From an uncultured Azospirillum sp. (GTDB lineage Bacteria > Pseudomonadota > Alphaproteobacteria > RF32 > CAG-239), in assembly GCA_900539605.1 (NCBI GenBank), contig UQCS01000003.1:23665-87664 (forward strand): DNA of 64,000 nucleotides. The letters run 5' to 3'. The notes under the pieces are model-generated. The model was not told the DNA's origin, did no database searches, and saw only the letters and a list, made by a program, of their open reading frames with translations. The position numbers were made by a program, and so were the translations under genes. Numbering within the stretch: position 1 is the stretch's first letter; every line of letters starts with the position of its first letter. Of this stretch, positions 8,458-18,350 are shown one piece after another.

Positions 8458-11100
8458 ATGCTGCAGAATATTAAACTTCCCCGTCCCGACCGGCTTTTGC
8501 AAAAAAGGCTGATCCGGCTGGCATATTCGTTGGTGGCGTTGACAATATCGCTGATCTTGTTCATCGTTTTTCCGCAGCATTTCATTTTATTGCTCAGCCT
8601 GACGGCCATGATTGCCGTATTTGCTCTTGTTCTCTCGCTTCTGACCTTAAAGGCCGGCGAAAAAGCAATAAGTTACGGTGGATTTGCCAACGAAATCATC
8701 CACCACAGCCGTCAGGCCAAACGCATTGACAATTCTCTCGGGCAGGTCGTGATCGAAAACGACCGTGCCCGGGAATTGTTTAATCAGGGCAGCATCTTGA
8801 GTTTTTTGCAAAATAACCTTTCCGACAACCGCAGCAATGTGCTAGCCTTGCATCGACTTAAAAACGCTTTTCAAAATCTGTCTGCCGAAAAAGTCACTCT
8901 GGCGCTGAAACTGGGCGACAGCATGGAAAACGAAACCTGGTTTGAAGTTAGCCTTAAGCCGATCTCACTTAAAAAAGCCGACTTGTTTGAACATTCGCTT
9001 GCTTTGAAAAAAATCCGCAAAGACACCTATTTGTACTGGAGTCTGCGTGATATTACCAACGAACATAACATGGAACAGATTTTTCGTAGCGAATGGCACG
9101 GCCTGCACGATTTTATCGATTATGTGCCGATCGGGCTGTATATTTGTACCAAAGAACATCTTATCGAATATTGCAACCATGCTTTTGCATCCATGCTCAA
9201 TTATGACCGCGAGCAGCTGATCGGCACCGACTTAAAAAATCTTCTCAGTCCCAACTCTGCTGTACCGCCGTGTCGGGAGTGGGATAAAAGTGTACATCTT
9301 ATCAATAAATACGGCGAAGACTGCGAAACATTCATCAGACAAACCAGTTTTCGCGAAAACAATCAGATCAAAATTCGCGGTGCCGCCGTCACCGGGCTTC
9401 CCAATGATGCTTTATTACGGCAACAACTGGGAATAGCCGTCGACAAAATCAGTTGGCTGTTTGATTTTGCACCGGTCGGCATCATTTTTATTACCCCCGA
9501 AGGAACGATCCGCGAATGCAACCGCCAGGCAGAAATATTTTTACAAACCGCTCCCGGAGGCCTGATTGATGCTGATTTGATGAGTTTTATCCGCAAATCG
9601 GATTGCCACGGCCTCAAGATAGAACTGGAAAACATTAACAGCGGCGCCAAACAATCCGCTTCAATGGAAATCAGCCTGATGCACGGTCCCAAAGTCGCCC
9701 TTTCCTACATCACGCCGATGAAACCGCTTCACAGCAGCACGCCGCCGTCCGGTTTTGTTATTTTTTTAGTCGATGCTACCGAGCAGAAAAACCTCGAAGT
9801 TAAATTTGCCCAGGCGCAAAAAATGCAGGCAATGGGACAACTGGCCGGCGGCGTCGCCCACGACTTCAACAATCTACTGACGGCCATTATCGGCTTCTGT
9901 GATCTTTTGTTGCAACGCCACGGCATCGGCGATCCTTCTTTTGCCGATCTCATACAGATCAAAAACAATGCCAACCGTGCTGCCGGTTTAGTGCGCCAAC
10001 TGTTGGCTTTTTCGCGCAAACAGCCGCTGCAGCCGAAATTGATTGACGTTACTGAAAACTTTATGGAGCTCAACCAGATGCTCAAAAGGGTTCTCGGCGA
10101 AAAAATTACCCTCAAATTCCATCACGGGAGCGATCTCGGTTTTATTAAAGTGGATCCGGTCCAGTTTTCGCAGGTCATTATCAATCTGGCCGTCAATGCC
10201 AAAGATGCCATGAACGGTAACGGCATTTTGGCAATATCCACCCGTACCGAACATGTTGTACGGCCGCAGCCGTTCGGCGAAGATACGATAAAACCCGGCG
10301 AATTTGTAGTTATCGAAGTTGCGGATACCGGTTGCGGTATTGCCGAAGAAAATCTGAATCGCATTTTCGAACCGTTTTTCTCTACCAAACAAAACGTTGT
10401 CGGTTCCGGCACCGGTCTGGGACTGGCGATGGTTTACGGAATTGTTCGCCAGACCGAAGGTTTTATCAAAGTTGACAGCAAACTCGGCCAAGGAACGACT
10501 TTCTCTATCCACCTGCCCCGTTTTGAACAAAACATCGAAGAGGAAAAAAATAATATCCTCGTTCCGCTTCGTCCCGAAGTGACCGCAGACGACGGTTCTC
10601 CGGTTCTGACCGTCAAGGAACAAAACACGGCTTCGCTGCCGATCAATCAAAAATTCATTTTTGGGTTAAACGTCTCGGCGATTGACAAAGGGCCGGACCC
10701 CCATACCGCCGGGTCCAACATTCGCATTTTGTTTGTCGAAGACGAAGATTCGGTTCGCAGCTTTGCCGTTCGTGCCCTCAAGAAAAAAGGATATCTGGTC
10801 ACCGGTTGCAACTCGGCCGAAAATGCGCTTGACCAGTTAAAGGACGAACGTAACTTTCAATTGCTGGTCACCGATATGGTGATGCCGGGGATGAATGGAA
10901 TTGAGCTGGCACGCCGTGTTCGCGAACTGATTCCCGACATTAAAATCATTCTTGCCTCCGGCTACTCGGAAGAAATCGCCCGCAACGAACTCTCCGGCAA
11001 CGACTGTTTCGAATTTATGGCTAAGCCGTTTAGTCTCGGTGATCTGACCAAAAAAATATTTGACGTGTTGAATAAGGAACATACAAGCCATGAGCAATAA
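8458..11100 (+). CDS. cckA: Hybrid sensor histidine kinase CckA
   Basis: A membrane-bound hybrid kinase that in alphaproteobacteria feeds the ChpT-CtrA/CpdR phosphorelay controlling the cell cycle. About 880 residues, longer than the roughly 690 of Caulobacter CckA. Order: two membrane helices (about 20-65), an extended N-terminal sensory region with two recognisable PAS-like parts (about 200-260 and 325-430), a HisKA domain with H468 in [11 protein letters not shown], an ATPase domain (about 575-660, with [11 protein letters not shown]) and a receiver domain with phospho-acceptor D806 in [13 protein letters not shown] 8458 follows AAAGGG; an in-frame TTG 8449 is less likely. It overlaps hdaA by 11 bases. 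Confidence 0.93.
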   Translation: MLQNIKLPRPDRLLQKRLIRLAYSLVALTISLILFIVFPQHFILLLSLTAMIAVFALVLSLLTLKAGEKAISYGGFANEIIHHSRQAKRIDNSLGQVVIENDRARELFNQGSILSFLQNNLSDNRSNVLALHRLKNAFQNLSAEKVTLALKLGDSMENETWFEVSLKPISLKKADLFEHSLALKKIRKDTYLYWSLRDITNEHNMEQIFRSEWHGLHDFIDYVPIGLYICTKEHLIEYCNHAFASMLNYDREQLIGTDLKNLLSPNSAVPPCREWDKSVHLINKYGEDCETFIRQTSFRENNQIKIRGAAVTGLPNDALLRQQLGIAVDKISWLFDFAPVGIIFITPEGTIRECNRQAEIFLQTAPGGLIDADLMSFIRKSDCHGLKIELENINSGAKQSASMEISLMHGPKVALSYITPMKPLHSSTPPSGFVIFLVDATEQKNLEVKFAQAQKMQAMGQLAGGVAHDFNNLLTAIIGFCDLLLQRHGIGDPSFADLIQIKNNANRAAGLVRQLLAFSRKQPLQPKLIDVTENFMELNQMLKRVLGEKITLKFHHGSDLGFIKVDPVQFSQVIINLAVNAKDAMNGNGILAISTRTEHVVRPQPFGEDTIKPGEFVVIEVADTGCGIAEENLNRIFEPFFSTKQNVVGSGTGLGLAMVYGIVRQTEGFIKVDSKLGQGTTFSIHLPRFEQNIEEEKNNILVPLRPEVTADDGSPVLTVKEQNTASLPINQKFIFGLNVSAIDKGPDPHTAGSNIRILFVEDEDSVRSFAVRALKKKGYLVTGCNSAENALDQLKDERNFQLLVTDMVMPGMNGIELARRVRELIPDIKIILASGYSEEIARNELSGNDCFEFMAKPFSLGDLTKKIFDVLNKEHTSHEQ

Positions 11101-11809
11101 AAATCAACTGTCACTCGAATTTACTCATCAACCCTACATGGGAAAAGACGATTTTATCATAGCTCCCTGCAACGCGGAAGCTTTTCATGCCGTCAACAGC
11201 TGGCCCGACTGGCCGTTTTTTGCTCTGTGCATTTATGGTCCGCAAAACTGCGGCAAAACCCATCTCAGCCGCATTTTTTCCGACCGCGTTTCGGTATTGA
11301 CCCGTTATCCTTACCCAATTCCCTGTATCGAAGCGGAAAAAATTACGCTGGAAATGCCGCTACTGCTGTTTGAAAAACATCCTTGCCTGGTGGTGGAAAA
11401 CCTAACGCCGCATCTCAACCAAGAAGCCATGTTTCATCTCTACAACCTCTATCGCAACCAAGGGGGGAACATTTTGTTCACCGCACGTCAGGCGCCGGCC
11501 CGGCTTCCGGTAACCCTGCCTGATCTTCGTTCACGTCTCAGCATCGTCCCGGCAATCGAAATTTCGGAACCGGATGACGAACTGCTTTCGGCCTTAATTA
11601 TCAAATTGTTTATGGACCGACAAATTACCGTTTCGCTTGACATTGTCAACTATATACTGGTAAACATGGAACGCTCGTTTGCTTATGCCCACAAACTGGT
11701 GGCCGAAATCGACAATATTTCGCTGGCCTATAAGCGGGCCGTTTCAGTCGCAATCGTCAAAGAAGCGATTGCCCAACTTAACCATAATCCGCAGGGTGAA
11801 CTTTTTTAA
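11090..11809 (+). CDS. hdaA: DnaA-related replication inactivator HdaA
   Basis: An AAA+ protein homologous to the ATPase part of DnaA; with the DNA polymerase clamp it promotes hydrolysis of DnaA-bound ATP and so prevents re-initiation. The 239-residue product has the N-terminal clamp-binding peptide QLSLEF at residues 6-11, a Walker A GPQNCGKTHL near residue 50, a Walker B-like LVVENL near residue 104 and an LPDLRSRLS arginine-finger region near residue 140. There is no C-terminal DNA-binding domain of DnaA. It overlaps the 3' end of cckA by 11 bases, suggesting translational coupling between the two cell-cycle regulators. Confidence 0.9.
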   Translation: MSNKNQLSLEFTHQPYMGKDDFIIAPCNAEAFHAVNSWPDWPFFALCIYGPQNCGKTHLSRIFSDRVSVLTRYPYPIPCIEAEKITLEMPLLLFEKHPCLVVENLTPHLNQEAMFHLYNLYRNQGGNILFTARQAPARLPVTLPDLRSRLSIVPAIEISEPDDELLSALIIKLFMDRQITVSLDIVNYILVNMERSFAYAHKLVAEIDNISLAYKRAVSVAIVKEAIAQLNHNPQGELF

Positions 11810-11845
11810 CTGCTAACTAACTGCTCTGACAAGGAAAACTAACTG

Positions 11846-13447
11846 ATGTCTTTTTTTAAAACCCTGCACGGCTTCCCCGCTTTGTCTTCCGTCCGTTTTA
11901 ATTTTCTCTACAGCCTGTTCACGATAGCTGCATATAACATTCCTTTCATTTTGGCGGCAAAACAAATCAGCGGTTCATGGACCGACGCGGCGTTGATTGT
12001 TGTTTGCGTTTTGTGCGGACTCAACATCATTTTGGCGCTTTTGTTTACCAGGCATCTGGTCAAACCGTTGGCAATTGCTTTCTGCATCATCAACACAGCC
12101 GCTCTTTACTTTATGACGGCTTACGGAGTGGTGATTGACAAGATTATGTTAATGAACGTCATTCAGACAGATGTTTATGAAGTGGCCGACCTGCTTAATA
12201 TCAAAATGTTCTTCTATTTGACCGCACTGGGACTTATTCCCTCTTATCTGATTTATAAAACCCGCATTACTTTTCTGCCGTTCAAAAAAGAAGCTATGAC
12301 AAAAACGCCGCAAATTTTGCTTTCGGCCTTGATAATCGTCGCCGTAATCGCTGCGGCCATGCCGCGTGACCACGAGGTTTTTAACCGCAACAAACATATT
12401 AAAAACGCTCTCATACCGGTCAATTATATCGGCGCGGCCATTTCGGTTGCCAAAATCAAATGGAAATACCGCAAAGACCATCTGCTGGAAATTTCCGCCG
12501 ATGCTCATATGCTGCCGCAAAGCCATAACGGCAAACCAAATCTGATTGTCGTGGTGATCGGCGAATCTGCCCGTGATGCCAGCTTTTCGCTTTCCGGATA
12601 TCAGCGTCCAACCAACCGGCCGCTTGAAAAATTTGCCGACGAACTGATTTATTTTGACAATTTTTATTCATGCGGTACCGCAACCACGATATCGCTGCCC
12701 TGCATTTTTTCGCCCTATCCGCGTAAAAAGTTCGAACCGGAAAGCGAACGCCGGATTGAAAACGTGCTGGATATTTTGGATCATGCCGGTTATAAACTGC
12801 TGTGGCGCGAAAACAACACCGATTGCAAAAACAACTGTAACCGGATTGAACAGGAACGATTTTGTCACGTCAAAGAATGCCCGGATGAAATTATGCTGAC
12901 CGACTTTGCCGCAAAGGTCCAAAGCAGTGACAAGCCTGCCGTGGTGGTTCTGCACCAACGTGGCAGCCACGGACCGCTTTACAGCTTGCGCTACCCGCCG
13001 GAATTTGAGATTTACCGCCCGGTATGCCGCAAGGAATTTTTGCATGACTGCCAAACCGAAGAACTGGTAAACGCTTATGACAACACCATTTATTACACTT
13101 CTCATATGCTGGCGCAAACGCTTGAACTGTTAAAGCAATTGTCTGATCGCTACAACACGGCTTTGTTTTTCACCTCAGACCACGGAGAATCTTTGGGTGA
13201 AAACGGGGTTTATCTTCACTCGGCGCCTTATGACACCGCACCCGACGAGCAAAAACACGTTCCCGGAATGTTCTGGTTTTCGGCCGATTATGCCGCGGAC
13301 AACAATTTGGATGTCGAATGTGTACGCCGACTGCGCAACAATTACTTCTCCCACGACAACGTCTTTCATACGCTGCTCGGAATGAGTCGTGTTTCCAGTT
13401 CCTATTACAATCCGGAATTAGACATTCTGGCCCGTTGCCGACGTTAA
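11846..13447 (+). CDS. eptA: Lipid A phosphoethanolamine transferase (EptA family)
   Basis: An inner-membrane enzyme with a periplasmic sulfatase-like domain that transfers phosphoethanolamine to lipid A, a change linked to polymyxin resistance. The first 200 residues hold five hydrophobic segments. The catalytic domain starts at VVVIGESARDASFSLSGY (metal-binding Glu). The nucleophile is Thr280 in CGTATTISLPC, aligned with the known EptA/MCR threonine. SDHGESLGENG carries the late metal ligands. Cysteines in the CKNNC and CHVKEC segments suggest family disulfides. The 533-residue length fits. Its 3' end overlaps the convergent anmK gene by 30 bases. Confidence 0.92.
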   Translation: MSFFKTLHGFPALSSVRFNFLYSLFTIAAYNIPFILAAKQISGSWTDAALIVVCVLCGLNIILALLFTRHLVKPLAIAFCIINTAALYFMTAYGVVIDKIMLMNVIQTDVYEVADLLNIKMFFYLTALGLIPSYLIYKTRITFLPFKKEAMTKTPQILLSALIIVAVIAAAMPRDHEVFNRNKHIKNALIPVNYIGAAISVAKIKWKYRKDHLLEISADAHMLPQSHNGKPNLIVVVIGESARDASFSLSGYQRPTNRPLEKFADELIYFDNFYSCGTATTISLPCIFSPYPRKKFEPESERRIENVLDILDHAGYKLLWRENNTDCKNNCNRIEQERFCHVKECPDEIMLTDFAAKVQSSDKPAVVVLHQRGSHGPLYSLRYPPEFEIYRPVCRKEFLHDCQTEELVNAYDNTIYYTSHMLAQTLELLKQLSDRYNTALFFTSDHGESLGENGVYLHSAPYDTAPDEQKHVPGMFWFSADYAADNNLDVECVRRLRNNYFSHDNVFHTLLGMSRVSSSYYNPELDILARCRR

Positions 13448-14800
13448 GCTTTGCCAACCTTTCGCAGCCCGGCTCCACAGTTTCGGCGTTTGTTCCGGCC
13501 GGGCCGGATTGTCATACTGCTGCAGAAGCTCTGTCAAAAGATACGGTCCGTTCTGGCTTGGCAGCACATAAACCCCGCCGACGGTCGGCATGCGACAGCC
13601 GGTAGTAGAAGGCAATGAAAACGGTTGGTTGACGATTTTACAATAAGCCATATCGGCAAAAATGCGCGCTTCCATATATTCCCCCGAAAAACCGAATGCC
13701 CCGGCAAAATCCACCACTGGGTTATCTGGCAGCCGTGCAAAAACATCGGCAAAGATCATCCGATGTTCAGGCAAAACGTCACCCTGACGATGCAACAGGT
13801 TCTCGAAATCCTGCCTGACCAGAGGATTTTTCCAACCACCGCCAAACAAAAGATACAAAGACGGCAGCATAAGCTGCGGATGAACATAGTGCAGATTATA
13901 AACATAGCTGTAGGCGCTCAAATATTCGACGGTCCGCAAATTGTCGGCAAAAGAATAATTCTCATCATACACAAGCTTATACCAGTGCGGATCCGAAGAC
14001 TTGGGGGGTAATTTATGATAAAAATTTTCTCCTTCGCCGGTAACCGCCGCCTGATTGAACAGGCGCGACAGCAAATCGGGACGGACGGTTCCTTCGGCAC
14101 CGAATTGCCCGTCTTTGTCAAACGGCAATCGTTTATATTCACGCATCAAAAGATCGGTTAAATGGTTAAACGGTCCGATATCCCAACCGGCAACTTGCGG
14201 ATGTTCCGAATCCTGCGTGCGGGTAATCAGCGCAATGTTACCGGTATTGCCGCCGTTGCAAAAGGCAACTGCACCATGTCCCCGGTCGGCCATCATCTGT
14301 GCAATATGAAAATTGTGCAGCGGTGCCAGCGGGGCACCTTCGCCGCCGTTCATGATATCGTCGGAACGAAAGTCATAGATCACCGGAATACCAGTCAGAT
14401 CGGCCAGCAACCGGGCATCGCCGACTTGCAGCGTGTAAGGTTGACCGTTGCCGGCAATCGAAGGCGGGAAATGGTCACAGGTTTGCCCATGAAAACCGAG
14501 AGCAGCAATTTGATTGCGTTCCAGTCCGCTGATCTCCATCAAGAGATTAACAGCTTCCGCCACCAACCGGGTATAACTCTCCACCGTCTGAACAAACAAC
14601 GGGTCATTCAGCGCCTCTTCGGTCGCTGCATACTGTTTTATATGCTCGCGCAACCCGATAAACTGCTGTTTCAAACGCTCGGGATAAGCAAACGAAAAAG
14701 CCTTCAAATCTTCAATTGCATTATCTTCAAAAGCCGTCAGAACAACGTCGACGGCATCCAGAGAGTTGCCGGTCATAATCCCGATCGTGTTTATTTTCAT
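13418..14800 (-). CDS. anmK: Anhydro-N-acetylmuramic acid kinase (AnmK), divergent
   Basis: Cleaves and phosphorylates 1,6-anhydro-MurNAc released by cell-wall turnover, giving MurNAc 6-phosphate. Family marks: the N-terminal nucleotide loop (GIMTGNSLDAVD, where the common form is G-x-M-S-G-T-S-x-D-G), GFHGQTCDHFP, the sugar-site DFRSDDIMNGGEGAPL and the catalytic-base motif DIGPFN. At 460 residues it is about 90 longer than usual, with extra sequence in the middle and C-terminal half. AGGAG precedes the ATG. The altered first loop makes substrate preference uncertain, although the catalytic aspartate is present. NagB at 60735 could use downstream recycling products. Confidence 0.85.
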   Translation of the reverse strand: MKINTIGIMTGNSLDAVDVVLTAFEDNAIEDLKAFSFAYPERLKQQFIGLREHIKQYAATEEALNDPLFVQTVESYTRLVAEAVNLLMEISGLERNQIAALGFHGQTCDHFPPSIAGNGQPYTLQVGDARLLADLTGIPVIYDFRSDDIMNGGEGAPLAPLHNFHIAQMMADRGHGAVAFCNGGNTGNIALITRTQDSEHPQVAGWDIGPFNHLTDLLMREYKRLPFDKDGQFGAEGTVRPDLLSRLFNQAAVTGEGENFYHKLPPKSSDPHWYKLVYDENYSFADNLRTVEYLSAYSYVYNLHYVHPQLMLPSLYLLFGGGWKNPLVRQDFENLLHRQGDVLPEHRMIFADVFARLPDNPVVDFAGAFGFSGEYMEARIFADMAYCKIVNQPFSLPSTTGCRMPTVGGVYVLPSQNGPYLLTELLQQYDNPARPEQTPKLWSRAAKGWQSLTSATGQNV

Positions 14801-14861
14801 TCAAGTCGCTCCTGTTGTAAATCCATAAAGATACTATAACCGGCATTGCTTTAATATTTGA

Positions 14862-15365
14862 TTAAGCGCTACAGGCATCGGTACGAACTTCGGCGGGGGC
14901 CGCACCGTTTTGGTTGGACGCACTGTTATCCCGGATATGTTCCCTCAGCTGATTTTTGAAGTCTTCGGCATTACCGTAACTGCGGCTTATATAAGCCGTC
15001 ATCGTTACATAAATCAAATCGTCGATTGTGGGATGATTATGAATCAGCAAATTGAGCTTGCGGATCATTTTTTCTTTATACTTATAGTTGTCCTCACCAA
15101 AATTTGCCAGCCCGATCAAACGCTGATGAATATCGCGAACAGTACGGGCATTGTATTCGATACGGATCCTGGCCAACTTGTCCTGATAGGCCGCTACCGA
15201 TGCAAAATCGGAGACCTTTACCAGTTGTTTTTCCAGGTCGCTCTGCGGACAGATTTTGGCAGCCGTCTGTTCCAAAACGGCAAACAACAACCCTCTGCTG
15301 CCGGCATTTTGCAGGTCAAGAAGAAATGTCTCGCCAAAAGTCTTTTTTACGATTTCCCCTGCCAT
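14862..15365 (-). CDS. Hypothetical cytoplasmic protein
   Basis: A 167-residue protein with a good start (GAGGAG before ATG). There is no signal peptide or membrane segment. The sequence is mostly amphipathic and probably helical, with a polar Ala/Asn-rich end of about 20 residues. I recognise no family. It lies 61 bases upstream of anmK on the same strand and may be co-transcribed with it, but nothing in the sequence links the functions. Confidence 0.65.
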   Translation of the reverse strand: MAGEIVKKTFGETFLLDLQNAGSRGLLFAVLEQTAAKICPQSDLEKQLVKVSDFASVAAYQDKLARIRIEYNARTVRDIHQRLIGLANFGEDNYKYKEKMIRKLNLLIHNHPTIDDLIYVTMTAYISRSYGNAEDFKNQLREHIRDNSASNQNGAAPAEVRTDACSA

Positions 15366-15542
15366 GGCCCTTCTCCTCGCTTCATAATTATATTTCGGTT
15401 TATAGAATAAAGTTTAGCATAAAATCACTGTATTCACAATAAAAAACTCGGATCCAGAACAATAAAATAATCTTATAAACTTAATTATTGATTTGATTAT
15501 TTTCAACGGTCATTTTATAATTGCGACTTTGAGGAGAAAAAT

Positions 15543-16229
15543 ATGAGCGAACTTTGTCTGTCATCCGAATTATATCCGATTGCACCTACCGACCTTGCCG
15601 TCTTGGAAGACGGACCGGCCGAATATCGCGGACGCTTCAAAAACGAAATCGTCGTTTTGATCGGTGACAGCCATACCGGACAAATCGACACTTTGGTTTG
15701 CGGACGCGAAAAAGTTGTATCCGCCTTAAAAAACGGTACCGTCTCTGTTCCGGTTCGGATAGCCTTTATCAGTAAAATCCGCCGATTTGACTTCATCACC
15801 GTTTTCGTCAAACCGCTTCGTTCCCGCTATAAAATATTTTCTTCCAACATTTACCATATTGACCCGGCCGAAATTCGCCGGATGAAAATCGAACGCAACA
15901 TTCGTACCCGCGAAAACGCTTATGTCTTCAGCAACCCCTTGTTTTACTACGACGAACAAGAACGCAAACGCCAGTATAACGAATTATACGAGTCGATGAA
16001 AAAAGGATATAACGACGAATTTCCGATCGATATCATGCTGCTGCGGATGATGGGCATCAAAGACACCGTCAATCAGGGACACCACCGGATGGGAATTGCC
16101 CTTGAATGTCGGTTACCACAGGTTGCGGTTCGATTTAGCGCTGCCGGCAGTGCGCCTAAAATTCTCCAACCGCTGTTAAAAGTGATTGCCGATATTAACA
16201 TCACTCTCAAATTATGGAACAAAAAATGA
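15543..16229 (+). CDS. Hypothetical protein with ParB-like GHHRM motif, paired with glycosyltransferase
   Basis: A 228-residue soluble protein with an excellent start (GAGGAG before ATG). No family is recognised with confidence. Near residue 180, D-T-V-N-Q-G-H-H-R-M-G resembles the GxHR segment of ParB/Srx-type nucleotide-binding folds, and an earlier IGDSHTGQID segment is also notable, but the resemblance is short. The N-terminal half is beta-rich in appearance. Its stop overlaps the start of the next gene (ATGA), so it is translationally coupled to a CgeB-like glycosyltransferase and probably acts in the same glycan pathway. Confidence 0.65.
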   Translation: MSELCLSSELYPIAPTDLAVLEDGPAEYRGRFKNEIVVLIGDSHTGQIDTLVCGREKVVSALKNGTVSVPVRIAFISKIRRFDFITVFVKPLRSRYKIFSSNIYHIDPAEIRRMKIERNIRTRENAYVFSNPLFYYDEQERKRQYNELYESMKKGYNDEFPIDIMLLRMMGIKDTVNQGHHRMGIALECRLPQVAVRFSAAGSAPKILQPLLKVIADINITLKLWNKK

Positions 16230-17275
16230 CCCGCATTCTTCATATTGCCAACTTCAACTCCCTGCGCCTGAAAGGCTGCTTTCAGTGCGGTTTTCCGGTA
16301 AAGATTTCTTACGGGCTGATCAAAAACGGCTTCGAAGTCATTAATTACTCCGACCGCGATTTGTGCCGGATGTTCGGTTTCGGACATATGAATGCACTCG
16401 GACGTTACCGGTTGGGTAAACACTTATGTGAATTTTGCCGCACCGTCCGTCCCGATGCCTTGTTGCTGGGACATGCCAACACTATCGGTAACGAAACGAT
16501 TATGCAAATTAAGAAAATGCTCCCCGGAATCCGGGTAATGCAATGGAATTGTGATGCAATCACGCCCGAGAGCCAACGTAATCTCGGCGCCGTCCGCGAG
16601 CGGCTGCAAGTCGTTGACGCCACAATGATTTCTACCGGCGATCGTCAAATGCTTCAACAATTCAAACAGGAAGGTAAACCGATTGCCTACCTTCCCAACA
16701 TGGTCGATGCTTCGATCGAAACCGGAACCGCTTTTAATGATGCCGCTCTTCCCTACGATGTTTTGCTTTGTGCCAACACCGGACGCCGTCAGTTTTGTGG
16801 CAAAGACAAAGAAGTCGAACAGATTATCGACGAGTCTGCCGCACGGATTCCGGACATTAAATGGCTGCTCGGCGGTTTGAAAGATCAGCCGGCCCTGCAC
16901 GGTGCGGCCTATCTCAACGCATTCAAACAAGCCGGGATCGGCTTTAATCTCAGCCGCTATAACGACGTTTATCTCTACAGTTCCGACCGTCTGGCTCATA
17001 TCATCGGCAACGGACAGCTGGCAATGATTGACCGTGCCTGCGGTTTTGCCGACGTTCTCCCCGAAACCGGTGTTGCTTTTTACGGCAGCGAAACCGAGTT
17101 TTACGACAAGCTCGCCTACTACGTCAAAAATCCCGCGGCCCGTATGAAAGCTGCCCAGGAAGGATACGAAGCCTATTACAAAGAGTTTAACAATCAGACC
17201 GTCACCGCTTATATGGCTGCTCTTCTGTTTGACAACTTTCCAGAGCCCGAACGTCCCTGGCAGATTGTCATCTGA
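16226..17275 (+). CDS. CgeB-like glycosyltransferase
   Basis: A 349-residue protein resembling the CgeB/DUF3880 group of GT-B glycosyltransferases. It starts MTRILHIANFNSLR and has the group's middle region (MISTGDRQMLQQF, then AYLPNMVD) and a C-terminal part where DRLAHIIGNGQLAMIDR and the following E-T-G-V-A-F-Y match the sugar-nucleotide site with a late Glu. No membrane segment. ATG 16226 overlaps the upstream stop as ATGA and is preferred over ATG 16214. It converges on the next gene with an 8-base overlap. Donor and acceptor are unknown. Confidence 0.78.
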   Translation: MTRILHIANFNSLRLKGCFQCGFPVKISYGLIKNGFEVINYSDRDLCRMFGFGHMNALGRYRLGKHLCEFCRTVRPDALLLGHANTIGNETIMQIKKMLPGIRVMQWNCDAITPESQRNLGAVRERLQVVDATMISTGDRQMLQQFKQEGKPIAYLPNMVDASIETGTAFNDAALPYDVLLCANTGRRQFCGKDKEVEQIIDESAARIPDIKWLLGGLKDQPALHGAAYLNAFKQAGIGFNLSRYNDVYLYSSDRLAHIIGNGQLAMIDRACGFADVLPETGVAFYGSETEFYDKLAYYVKNPAARMKAAQEGYEAYYKEFNNQTVTAYMAALLFDNFPEPERPWQIVI

Positions 17276-18350
17276 TCAACCGCTGCAAAACCGGGTCTTC
17301 GTCAATCAGGCGAACCGCCCGTCCCAGTGATTGCGGCTCCGAAAGAACAGTATAATAATTTTCCTTGATTGTCGGTGCCACTTCAATTGCTTTGATAAAC
17401 TCGGTCTTGTCAAACGGACTTTCCGCCACAAAGTCAAAAAATCCGGTGGCCGATAAAATATCGCGCACCCCGTCGGTTTCGGGATTATTTTGCAGCATCG
17501 CGCAAAGATAAGCCGCGGTTCCAACCTGCAGTCCGTGCATTTTTGGTTTGGCTGCCAGTTCGTCCAACGCATGAGAAATCAAATGTTCCGATCCGCTTGC
17601 CGGGCGCGAAGTCCCGGCAATCTCCATCGAAATACCGCTGTAAAGCAATGATGTGGCCAGACTGCGTTGAAAACGGGATGATTCGATATCGCTGCTGTGA
17701 CGCAAAAACAACAGGTCCAGCGAATTATAAGCCATCATTGACGCAAAATCATTATATCTTTCCAGCCCATGCGTAAAAGCGCTCTTCCAATCCCAAAGGG
17801 CGCTCACCTTTGCAATCATGTCTCCCACCCCGGAATACAAAAACACTTTCGGACAGTCGGCAATGACATCCAGATCAATTACAACGCCGTACGGAATGGC
17901 CGATTTTACCGTTTTTCGCGCGCCGTTTACCGTCAGTGACGATGTGGGAGAACAAAAACCGTCGTTGGACATTGAAGTCGGCACACTGATGTAAGGCAAC
18001 CGCAACAGGTTGGAAACATATTTGGCAAAATCCAACACCTTGCCGCCACCGACCCCGACAATTGCTTTGGTTTTCGTCGGCAGCGAGAACGCCGTTGCCG
18101 TAATATCTTCAATGGCAATCGTGGTCACAATGTCTTCCGATAAAATTTCGATCCGGTGCTCTTTCAGTCCGCCTTTAAGTTTATCTCCGAGCATTTCGTC
18201 CATTCCTTCACCCCAAAACAGGGCAATGCCGATCATATCCTTGTCAAACAGATATTTTCCGATTTTGGCGATTTTGTGAGAACCGATTTTTAACAGATAC
18301 GGAATATTAATCTGACGGTTAGCGGTTAGATAAGGCGGATGTTTTTTCAT
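17268..18350 (-). CDS. Glycerol-1-phosphate dehydrogenase-like (AraM/EgsA) protein
   Basis: An iron-containing-alcohol-dehydrogenase fold protein close to NAD(P)-dependent sn-glycerol-1-phosphate dehydrogenases. Visible marks: GVGGGKVLDFAKY (nucleotide loop, near residue 95), PTSMSNDGFCSPTSSL (nucleotide/substrate site), GVGDMIAK (metal Asp region) and HLISHALD with a later HGLQVG (metal histidines). These enzymes reduce dihydroxyacetone phosphate to the archaeal-type enantiomer; in Bacillus the product goes to an unusual lipid. ATG 18350 follows GGAAGG; the longer frame to 18392 only reads through the upstream gene. It overlaps the HAD gene by 32 bases, so the two are one unit. Confidence 0.82.
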   Translation of the reverse strand: MKKHPPYLTANRQINIPYLLKIGSHKIAKIGKYLFDKDMIGIALFWGEGMDEMLGDKLKGGLKEHRIEILSEDIVTTIAIEDITATAFSLPTKTKAIVGVGGGKVLDFAKYVSNLLRLPYISVPTSMSNDGFCSPTSSLTVNGARKTVKSAIPYGVVIDLDVIADCPKVFLYSGVGDMIAKVSALWDWKSAFTHGLERYNDFASMMAYNSLDLLFLRHSSDIESSRFQRSLATSLLYSGISMEIAGTSRPASGSEHLISHALDELAAKPKMHGLQVGTAAYLCAMLQNNPETDGVRDILSATGFFDFVAESPFDKTEFIKAIEVAPTIKENYYTVLSEPQSLGRAVRLIDEDPVLQRLIR

